Below are positions 1 through 5,722 of a DNA stretch of 8,858 nucleotides, in pieces. The notes under the pieces are model-generated. The model had not been told where the DNA came from. It saw only the letters and a program-made list of their open reading frames with translations, and did not search any database. Every line of letters starts with the position of its first letter. Position 1 is the stretch's first letter. The position numbers and the translations under genes were made by a program. Origin of the DNA: Chloroflexota bacterium (GTDB lineage Bacteria > Chloroflexota > Limnocylindria > Limnocylindrales > CSP1-4); NCBI GenBank assembly GCA_017882025.1, contig JADGQG010000075.1:1-8858 (forward strand). The letters run 5' to 3'.

Positions 1-6
1 TAAGAC

Positions 7-83
<77 letters not shown>

Positions 84-331
84 ACCGAGGGTGCCCGTTC
101 AACAGGGCCGACGGAGTATACCGCAGGCCATGCGACCCGGCGACCGGCCTCCGCGCCGGGACGGGCGAGCCTGCCCGACGCCGCCGAAGACGGTCGAACG
201 CGGCGAAGCCTCGCGTCACCCGGTGCGCCGCGCCCCAGCCCGGATCGAGAGAACGGCCAGGATCGCCGCCAGGTAGGGCAGCGTGGGCGCGAGGGCCTGG
301 GTCAACCGCCGGCGGGCGTGCGGGCGGTGCG
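84..331. other. non-coding stretch between tRNA-Pro and amrA
   Basis: About 248 nt with no reading frame that looks like a conserved protein. It holds the likely tRNA promoter at 115-143. Just downstream of the amrA stop on the minus strand there is a 6-bp inverted repeat, ACCGCC at 305-310 and GGCGGT at 323-328, with a 12-nt loop. No T-run follows on the minus strand, so it is not a convincing intrinsic terminator. A short hydrophobic minus-strand frame (305-216) is discussed among the findings and is not annotated as a gene. Confidence 0.5.
115..143 (-). promoter_or_regulatory. candidate promoter of the tRNA-Pro gene
   Basis: On the minus strand the hexamer TATACT (positions 120-115) matches the -10 consensus at 5 of 6 positions and stands out in this GC-rich region. 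With a 17-nt spacer the -35 position (143-138) reads TCGCCG, only 3 of 6 matches to TTGACA. Transcription would begin near 108, about 25 nt before the mature tRNA 5' end at 83, a usual leader length for a tRNA. The call rests on the -10 and its placement; the -35 is weak. Confidence 0.45.
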
Positions 332-1051
332 TCAGTCGCCGGTGGGCGCCTCGGCTTCGGACACCCGGGTCGTTCGGAACACGGAGAGTCGCGTTCGCGG
401 GTCGTGCCACGCGTGCCCGTCGAGGCCGGCCTTCTCGCAGACCGCGTCGAGCATCTCGCGGGCGCCCCAGCCCAGGTCTGTCGCGACCTCCGGGAGGAGC
501 AGCGCGCGCCGTCCGTCGCGGGCCACGATGATTCCGTCGATCCCGGGTCGGAACGCCATCGGGTCCGCGAGCGGCACCGTCGGCCCCAGGACGGAGACGT
601 CGATATGAATCGCCGGCAGCTCGCGCTCGGTTACGGGCAGGAACCGGGGGTCGCGCACGGCGGCCGACGCGCCGGCGGAGGCAACCGCCTGGCCGAGGGG
701 CTGCTCGGCGACGAGGGAGCCCACGCAGCCCCGGAGCGAGCCGCGCTCGGTGAGCGTGACGAACGCGGCACCGGGCTCATCGAGCGCGCCGGACGTGGCC
801 GGCGAGAGGGGCGGGGCCGCTGACTCGGGCGTGCCGGACGGGCGGGCACCGGCCGCGCCGGTCAGCGCCATGCTCCGGTGCGTGACCGCGGCCGTCCGGT
901 GCGTGACCGCGGCAGTGACGGCCTCGCGCGCGAGCCGCAGGAGCGCGGATGCGGTCTCCACGTCCAGCGCCAACGGCGCCGGCAGATCGGGCGATGGGTC
1001 GGCTCCGGATCCCGTGGTCACGTCGGCGACGCGGTCTCCACGCGTGGACAT
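332..1051 (-). CDS. amrA: AmmeMemoRadiSam system protein A (AMMECR1 domain)
   Basis: A 239-residue cytoplasmic protein with the AMMECR1 fold. The core starts at about residue 94 with GAAFVTL, followed by the family signature LRGCVG (106-111). Next come a DPRFLPV block (134-140), an Ile/Val-rich IHIDVSVL strand (148-155), an IIVARDGRRALLLPEVA segment (174-190) and CEKAGLDGHAW (205-215). These match the usual order of the family, and the C-terminus is complete. No enzymatic activity is established; the family is named for its genomic association with MEMO and a radical SAM enzyme, both of which lie next door. The ATG at 1051 is chosen because GGGAGGTG lies 5 nt upstream and because the longer open frame to 1372 would run through the divergent amrS gene. 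Residues 46-59 are a tandem TAAVTHR duplication, and 60-94 form an Ala/Pro/Ser/Gly-rich linker probably longer than usual. Confidence 0.93.
   Translation of the reverse strand: MSTRGDRVADVTTGSGADPSPDLPAPLALDVETASALLRLAREAVTAAVTHRTAAVTHRSMALTGAAGARPSGTPESAAPPLSPATSGALDEPGAAFVTLTERGSLRGCVGSLVAEQPLGQAVASAGASAAVRDPRFLPVTERELPAIHIDVSVLGPTVPLADPMAFRPGIDGIIVARDGRRALLLPEVATDLGWGAREMLDAVCEKAGLDGHAWHDPRTRLSVFRTTRVSEAEAPTGD
874..915. repeat. 21-bp tandem duplication inside amrA
   Basis: Two adjacent 21-bp units, 874-894 and 895-915, share 20 of 21 bases; the first 19 (874-892 and 895-913) are identical. The period is a multiple of three, so the reading frame is kept and the protein carries two consecutive TAAVTHR heptads (residues 46-59). 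It falls just before the AMMECR1 core, in a region that can tolerate length change. A recent slippage or unequal recombination event is the simplest explanation. Confidence 0.9.
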
Positions 1052-1056
1052 GGCGG

Positions 1057-1064
1057 CACCTCCC
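1057..1064 (-). promoter_or_regulatory. ribosome binding site of amrA
   Basis: Read on the minus strand this is GGGAGGTG, a strong Shine-Dalgarno match, ending 5 nt before the ATG at 1051. It decides the start codon of amrA against in-frame alternatives further upstream. Confidence 0.75.
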
Positions 1065-1074
1065 TCGTCGCGGG

Positions 1075-1103
1075 ACGTTAGCCCGGGGCCGTGCCGGCGG
1101 CCA
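1075..1103 (-). promoter_or_regulatory. weak candidate promoter for amrA
   Basis: On the minus strand TAACGT (1080-1075) keeps the T-A---T frame of a -10 element, and with a 17-nt spacer TGGCCG (1103-1098) matches TTGACA at 3 of 6 positions. The predicted transcript would start near 1068, leaving a leader of about 17 nt that contains the strong ribosome binding site. The element scores poorly and is offered mainly because a divergent promoter must lie somewhere in 1052-1190. Confidence 0.22.
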
Positions 1104-1177
1104 GAGCACAAGGTCGCGCCGTTTCCGGGCCGGGCGGCACTCGCCGCGGCCGGTCGACCCGCGGAGACTCGACAGCG

Positions 1178-1183
1178 TAGGAG
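1178..1183 (+). promoter_or_regulatory. ribosome binding site of amrS
   Basis: TAGGAG lies 7 nt upstream of the GTG at 1191, which is good Shine-Dalgarno spacing. It supports GTG 1191 over the next in-frame GTG at 1224 and over starts inside the amrA antisense region. Confidence 0.65.
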
Positions 1184-1190
1184 TCCACCC

Positions 1191-2294
1191 GTGCCGTTGG
1201 TCCACTCATTGATCCGCTCGGTCGTGCCCGCCGCGGTTCCGACCCGACTGGCCGAGTTGCAGCCGGACGGAAGCGTCCGCTGTGGCGTGTGCGCCCACCG
1301 GTGCCTCGTGCGGCCGGATCGCGCCGGCATCTGCGGCGTGCGCGAAAACCGGGACGGCGTCCTGGTGAGCACGGTCTATGGCGCGGTGGCCGCGATCGGC
1401 GTGGACCCGATCGAGAAGAAGCCGCTGTTCCACGTCGCTCCCGGAACGCTCGCCTACTCGATTGGCACGCCGGGTTGCCCGTTCCACTGCATGTTCTGCC
1501 AGAACTGGGAAATCGCGCAGGCCCCGCGGCTCGGGACGACGGTGTCGACGAGGCACATGCCACCGGAGCGGGTGGTTGACGCGGCGCGCGAGCACGGCGC
1601 GGCGGCGATCGCCTACACGTACGTGGAACCGACGATCTTTCTCGAGTACGCGCTCGACACGGCGCGCCTTGCCCGCGCTGCAGGGCTCCTGAACCTCTTC
1701 GTCACCGACGGCTACGCCACGCCCGAGGCGATCGGCATGCTTGCGCCGGTGCTGGACGCCGCGAACGTAGACCTCAAGTCGTTCTCCGACGCCTTCTACC
1801 GCCGCCGCTGCGGAGCACGGCTCGCGCCGGTGCTGGATGCACTGCAGGCGTATCGCCGCGCCGGCACCTGGCTGGAGGTGACGACGCTCGTGATCCCCGG
1901 CGAGAACGACGACCCCAGCGAGCTCCGCGCGCTCGCCGCCTGGCTGGTCGAGAACCTGGGCGCGGAGACGCCCTGGCACGTGAGCCGCTTCTTCCCAGCG
2001 TTCCGGATGCTGGACGTGCCACCGACACCGATCGCCACCGTTCGGCGGGCGGTCGAGATCGGCCGCGAGGCGGGCCTGGTCCACGTCTACGCCGGCAACG
2101 CCCCGGAGCTCGGTCTCGAGGACACGCGATGCGCGGGTTGCGATGCGTTGCTGATCGAGCGGCGCGGGTACCGCGTCTTCTCACGCCTCACGGACACCGG
2201 CTCGTGCTCGACGTGCGGGCGCGCCCTGGCGGGACGCAACCTTGCGCGCGGACCCGAGCGTCCCGGTGCGCCGCGCGGGGCGCCGTGCGGGTGA
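1191..2294 (+). CDS. amrS: AmmeMemoRadiSam system radical SAM enzyme
   Basis: A 367-residue cytoplasmic radical SAM protein. The cluster-binding motif is CPFHCMFC, with Cys96, Cys100 and Cys103 expected to hold the [4Fe-4S] cluster that cleaves S-adenosylmethionine. Ahead of it is the four-cysteine block typical of this subfamily (Cys31, 34, 38, 48, CGVCAHRC...GICGVREN), then the diagnostic VDPIEKKPLFH stretch (71-81). The middle has YTYVEPTIFLEYA and NVDLKSFSDAFYRR. The C-terminal part has a second cysteine pair set (Cys314/317 and Cys339/342) around LIERRGYRV, as in pyruvate-formate-lyase-activase-like relatives. Substrate and reaction are not established. The start is GTG at 1191, with TAGGAG 7 nt before it. 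It is divergent from amrA and 4 nt upstream of amrB, so amrS-amrB are probably co-transcribed. The last ~22 residues (after CSTCGRA) are an Arg/Pro/Gly-rich tail that I do not recognise as part of the family. Confidence 0.94.
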   Translation: MPLVHSLIRSVVPAAVPTRLAELQPDGSVRCGVCAHRCLVRPDRAGICGVRENRDGVLVSTVYGAVAAIGVDPIEKKPLFHVAPGTLAYSIGTPGCPFHCMFCQNWEIAQAPRLGTTVSTRHMPPERVVDAAREHGAAAIAYTYVEPTIFLEYALDTARLARAAGLLNLFVTDGYATPEAIGMLAPVLDAANVDLKSFSDAFYRRRCGARLAPVLDALQAYRRAGTWLEVTTLVIPGENDDPSELRALAAWLVENLGAETPWHVSRFFPAFRMLDVPPTPIATVRRAVEIGREAGLVHVYAGNAPELGLEDTRCAGCDALLIERRGYRVFSRLTDTGSCSTCGRALAGRNLARGPERPGAPRGAPCG

Positions 2295-2298
2295 CCCG

Positions 2299-3252
2299 AT
2301 GACCACGCCCGGACCGGACACGGATTCCGCGGTTCGCCTGCCCGCGGTCGCCGGGACCTTCTACCCGGCGGACCCGGCGCGGCTGGGGAGGATGGCCGCG
2401 GCGATGCTCGCGGGCGCGACGCAGCAAGCCATGGCCGGGACCGAGTCGGGGGCGTCGGCCTGGGTCGGGGCGTCAGCCGCGCCCGAAGTGTCGGCCCAGC
2501 CCGGGACCCCGCTGGGCATCCTCGTGCCCCACGCGGGCCTCGCCTACAGCGGGCTCGTGGCTGCCGCCGGCTGGCGGCTGGTTCCCGATGGCGCCACGGT
2601 CGTGATCCTCGGCACGAACCACACCGCGGCCTGGCTCCACGGCGTGGGCGCATGGGAGGCGGGGCGCTGGCGAACGCCCCTCGGCGACGTGGCCGTGGAC
2701 GCGGGGCTGGCGTCCGATATCCTGGCGCTCGGCCTGCCGTTCGGATCTGATCACGCCGCGCATCTCGGCGAGCATTCGATCGAGGTCCAGCTGCCGCTCC
2801 TCGTGGCCGCGGCGCCGGCCGCCCGGATCGTCCCACTGGCCGTCGGGGCCGGCACCGGGACCGGCGCGGTCGCGGCAGGCGAACGCCTGGGAACGCTGCT
2901 CGCCCAGCGTCGGGCTGCCGGGGCGTCCATCGTCCTCGCGATCAGCACCGACATGGCGCACTACCCGCCCGCGGACGCGTGCGCCCGCGTCACGCAAGCG
3001 CTCCTGCCCGCGATCCTGGGGCTGCAACCCGAGGACCTGGCACGGGCCGAAGAGGCCATCGGGCGTGGCGCGGGCGCGGGTGCCGGGATGGCCTGCGGGA
3101 TGTGCGGCATCGAGCCCGCGGTCCTGGGCCTCGCGGCGCTGCGGGCGATGGGCGCGACGTCGGGCATTGCGCTTGCATCCGCGACGTCCGCCGACGCCGG
3201 CGCCGATCCGCGTCGTGCCGTGGGCTACCTCGCCGTTGCGTTCGGCGGCTGA
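2299..3252 (+). CDS. amrB: AmmeMemoRadiSam system protein B (MEMO family)
   Basis: A 317-residue MEMO-family protein, structurally related to class III extradiol-type dioxygenases. It opens with the family hallmark VAGTFYPADPARL (17-29). The metal-site residues known from MEMO proteins all have counterparts: His78 in LVPHAGLAYSG, His108 in ILGTNHTA, Asp218 and His221 in STDMAHY, and Cys266 in ACGMCG. The conserved EHSIEVQLP follows Glu158. Human MEMO1 has been reported to bind copper or iron; the bacterial role with AmrS and AmrA is unknown. ATG 2299 is chosen because it lies 4 nt after the amrS stop, has a GGGTGA 4 nt upstream that overlaps that stop, and places VAGTFYP near the N-terminus. 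Residues 40-70 are a Gly/Ala/Ser-rich insertion before the PHAG motif. Residues 253-265 are also Gly/Ala-rich. Confidence 0.94.
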   Translation: MTTPGPDTDSAVRLPAVAGTFYPADPARLGRMAAAMLAGATQQAMAGTESGASAWVGASAAPEVSAQPGTPLGILVPHAGLAYSGLVAAAGWRLVPDGATVVILGTNHTAAWLHGVGAWEAGRWRTPLGDVAVDAGLASDILALGLPFGSDHAAHLGEHSIEVQLPLLVAAAPAARIVPLAVGAGTGTGAVAAGERLGTLLAQRRAAGASIVLAISTDMAHYPPADACARVTQALLPAILGLQPEDLARAEEAIGRGAGAGAGMACGMCGIEPAVLGLAALRAMGATSGIALASATSADAGADPRRAVGYLAVAFGG

Positions 3253-3332
3253 TTCCGTGGCCGATCCATCCGGCACGAGCCGCCCAGGGCCGCGCCCCGT
3301 CAGGGGGTCCACCCGGACGCAACCAACGTCCC

Positions 3333-3361
3333 TTGACACGGGCGGGCCGCGTGGTCATCGT
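3333..3361 (+). promoter_or_regulatory. candidate promoter for the molybdenum hydroxylase genes
   Basis: TTGACA at 3333-3338 is a perfect -35 hexamer in the gap between amrB and the hydroxylase gene. At a 17-nt spacing the -10 position (3356-3361) is CATCGT, with only 3 of 6 matches and no T at the first base. If real, transcription would start at about 3368, on the GTG start codon itself, giving a leaderless or near-leaderless message. The weak -10 keeps confidence low. Confidence 0.28.
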
Positions 3362-3367
3362 CGGGGC

Positions 3368-5722
3368 GTGGCCAGCCTCCGCGACACGTCGACTGCCCAG
3401 CCGGAGACCACGGTCGGGCGCCTCCCGGCATCCCCGGCGGGGGCGCTGATCGGTCGGTCCGTGCCCCGCCGCGACGCCCCGGCCAAGGTGACCGGAGCCG
3501 CGCGCTACACCGACGACCTCGTGGTGGACGGCGCCTGGTACGGCCTGACCGTCCGTTCGACCGAGCCGCATGCCCGCCTCCTCGGCATCGACCGCGACCC
3601 CGCCTTCGACTGGTCGCGCGTGGCAGTCGTCACGGCGGCTGACATCCCCGGCGAGAACGTGGTCCACCTGATCTACGACGATCAGCCGGCCCTGGTCGCC
3701 GACGAGATCTGCCACCACGCGGAGGCGGTCGCGCTCGTCGCGGCCCCCGACCCGGCGACCGCCCGCGCCGCCCGCGCCGCGATCCACCTCCGGACCGAGC
3801 CGCTCCCGCCCGTCCTCGACCTCCTCGCGGCTGAGAAGGCGTTCGCACGTTACGAGATCTCGAAGGGCGACCTCGAGACTGGCTTCGCCGAAGCCGACCA
3901 CATCGTGGAGGGGACCTACAGCGTGGGCCCCCAGGAGCACATCTACATCGAGCCCCAGGCGATGATCGCGGCGCCGGAGGTGGACGGCGGCGTCACCGTG
4001 ACGGGCTCGCTCCAGTGCCCGTACTACGTCCACGCGGCCCTGGCCCGGGCGCTCGCCCTCCCGATCGACAAGGTCCGCGTGACCCAGGCGGAGACCGGCG
4101 GTGGCTTCGGCGGCAAGGAGGAGTACCCCTCCATGCTGGCGGTCCACGCGGCGCTCCTCGCGCGGGCAGCCGGACGCCCGGTCCGGATGACCTACGACCG
4201 CCACGAGGACATCGTCGCGACGACGAAGCGCCATCCCGCGGTGATCCGCCACCGGACGGGCGTCGCGGCGGACGGCCGGCTCGTGGCCCAGGACATCGAC
4301 GTCGTCATGGACGCGGGCGCGTACGCGACGCTCTCCCCGGTCGTCCTCTCGCGCGGCGCTCTCCACGCCACCGGCCCATACCGGTGCGCCAACGTCCGGG
4401 TCCGGGCCCGGGCCGTGATGACGAACACGGTTCCCGCCGGGGCGTTCCGCGGCTTCGGCGCCCCCCAGACGGAGTTCGCGGCCGAGATCCACCTCGCTCG
4501 CATCGCCGAGGCCCTGGAACTGCCCGCGGCGGAGCTGCGCCGTCGCCTGGCCTATCGCGAAGGAGACGTCACGGCGACCGGTCAGGTGCTCCGGCATAGC
4601 GTGGCCGCGATCGACGTCCTGGAGCGCGCAGAGGAGGTCGCCGACTTCGCGGCCGAGCGGGCGAAGACGGCGCATGCCCGGGAGCAGCGTCACGCCCACG
4701 CGACGCGCGCCGACGCACCCGCCCGCGGCATGCATCCCGGCGCGGAGCGGATCGCGTCGGGCGTAGGGCTGGCGCTCGGCTGGCACGGCGCGGGGTTCAC
4801 TGGCAGCGGCGAGAAGACGCTGGCCAGCGTCGCCGGCATCGAGCTGACGGCCGACGGGCGGATCCTGATCCTCACCGCCCAGACCGAGATCGGCCAGGGA
4901 GCCGCGACCGTCCTCCCCCAGATCGCCGCGGAGGCGCTGGGGGTCGCGGCCGAGGCAGTCGAGCCTGCGCCGCTCGACACGGCGCTCGTCCCGAACAGCG
5001 GGCCGACGGTCGCTTCGCGCACGACGATGGTGGTCGGTGGCCTCGTGGCGGAGGCGGCAGGGAAGCTCCGCGCGCAGGTGGAGGAGCGCACCGGGCGACC
5101 GTTCGTGGAGAGCTGGCGCGAGGATGTCGCCGCCCACGGGCCCACCCGGATCGATGTTCGCTTCGAGGGCTATCCCGGTATCGAGTGGGACCAGGAGCGC
5201 TACCGGGGCGACGCCTACCCCGCGTACAGCTGGGCGGCCGCCGTCGCCTGGGTGGACGTGGACCTCGACACCGGCCAGGTTGCCGTCCCGCGCGTCGTAG
5301 CGGTCGACGAGGCCGGACGCGTCGTGAACCCGATGCTGGCCGCAGGCCAGGTCGAGGGCGGGACGCTGCAGGCGGTCGGCTACGCCACGATCGAGGAGAT
5401 GCAGGTCGTCGACGGGCGCTACCGCAACGACCGCTTGGCCACGTACCTCATCCCGACGGCGCTGGACGCCCCGGCGATCGAGGCGCACCTCGTGGAGGCC
5501 CCCTTCCCCCACAATCCGCACGGAGCGAAGGGCCTCGGCGAGCTGCCGATGGACGTTGGCGCGCCGGCGGTCATCGATGCCATCCACGACGCGACCGGCG
5601 CCTGGATCACCGAGCTGCCGGCGACGCCGGCCCGGGTCCTCGCCGCGCTGCAGGCGCTCGAGGAGGAACGTGAGCCCGAGGAGCAGCGCGCACCCGAGCC
5701 TGTCGGGGAGGGCGTCTCATGA
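3368..5722 (+). CDS. molybdenum hydroxylase (xanthine dehydrogenase family), Mo-cofactor subunit
   Basis: A 784-residue molybdopterin-binding large subunit that would hydroxylate an aromatic N-heterocycle or aldehyde using water. The N-terminal hammerhead domain begins at IGRSVPRRDAPAKVTGAARY (~30-49). The expected Mo-site pieces follow: Gln189 in QEHIYIE, GGGFGGKEE (244-252), AFRGFGAPQ (359-367), AQTEIGQG (504-511), PTVASRTT, and GLGE with Glu725 as the probable catalytic base. By motif position, Glu251 and Arg361 correspond to bovine xanthine oxidase Glu802 and Arg880, the purine-positioning residues; the carbon monoxide dehydrogenase Cys-Ser loop is absent. This favours a purine-like substrate but does not prove it. 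GTG 3368 gives a normal family length. An alternative GTG at 3257, 4 nt after amrB, would add 37 Arg/Pro/Gly-rich residues with no family resemblance. No clear Shine-Dalgarno precedes 3368. The stop overlaps the next gene by 4 nt. Confidence 0.9.
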   Translation: MASLRDTSTAQPETTVGRLPASPAGALIGRSVPRRDAPAKVTGAARYTDDLVVDGAWYGLTVRSTEPHARLLGIDRDPAFDWSRVAVVTAADIPGENVVHLIYDDQPALVADEICHHAEAVALVAAPDPATARAARAAIHLRTEPLPPVLDLLAAEKAFARYEISKGDLETGFAEADHIVEGTYSVGPQEHIYIEPQAMIAAPEVDGGVTVTGSLQCPYYVHAALARALALPIDKVRVTQAETGGGFGGKEEYPSMLAVHAALLARAAGRPVRMTYDRHEDIVATTKRHPAVIRHRTGVAADGRLVAQDIDVVMDAGAYATLSPVVLSRGALHATGPYRCANVRVRARAVMTNTVPAGAFRGFGAPQTEFAAEIHLARIAEALELPAAELRRRLAYREGDVTATGQVLRHSVAAIDVLERAEEVADFAAERAKTAHAREQRHAHATRADAPARGMHPGAERIASGVGLALGWHGAGFTGSGEKTLASVAGIELTADGRILILTAQTEIGQGAATVLPQIAAEALGVAAEAVEPAPLDTALVPNSGPTVASRTTMVVGGLVAEAAGKLRAQVEERTGRPFVESWREDVAAHGPTRIDVRFEGYPGIEWDQERYRGDAYPAYSWAAAVAWVDVDLDTGQVAVPRVVAVDEAGRVVNPMLAAGQVEGGTLQAVGYATIEEMQVVDGRYRNDRLATYLIPTALDAPAIEAHLVEAPFPHNPHGAKGLGELPMDVGAPAVIDAIHDATGAWITELPATPARVLAALQALEEEREPEEQRAPEPVGEGVS
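5705..5712 (+). promoter_or_regulatory. ribosome binding site of the FeS/FAD subunit gene
   Basis: GGGGAGGG lies inside the end of the Mo-subunit gene, 6 nt before ATG 5719. It supports that start over the in-frame ATG at 5746 and fits translational coupling through the ATGA overlap. Confidence 0.65.

Noticed and set aside
305..328. Inverted repeat ACCGCC/GGCGGT just after the amrA stop as a terminator
   Set aside because: Only 6 bp of stem, a 12-nt loop and no T-run on the minus strand; such short GC repeats are common by chance here.
750..1190. In-frame upstream extension of amrS by 147 codons
   Set aside because: It would overlap most of the divergent amrA gene, is Ala/Arg/Ser-rich, and the family homology begins only after 1191, where a GTG with a good ribosome binding site is present.
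1052..1372. Upstream extension of amrA to 1372
   Set aside because: It would run antisense through the start of amrS, including its conserved cysteine block, and a strong ribosome binding site precedes ATG 1051.
2990..5587. An 865-codon open frame on the minus strand, antisense to amrB and the Mo-subunit gene
   Set aside because: Its translation is Arg/Gly/Asp/Val-rich with no recognisable domain, and it mirrors the codon pattern of a well-supported gene on the other strand. Long antisense frames are expected at this G+C.
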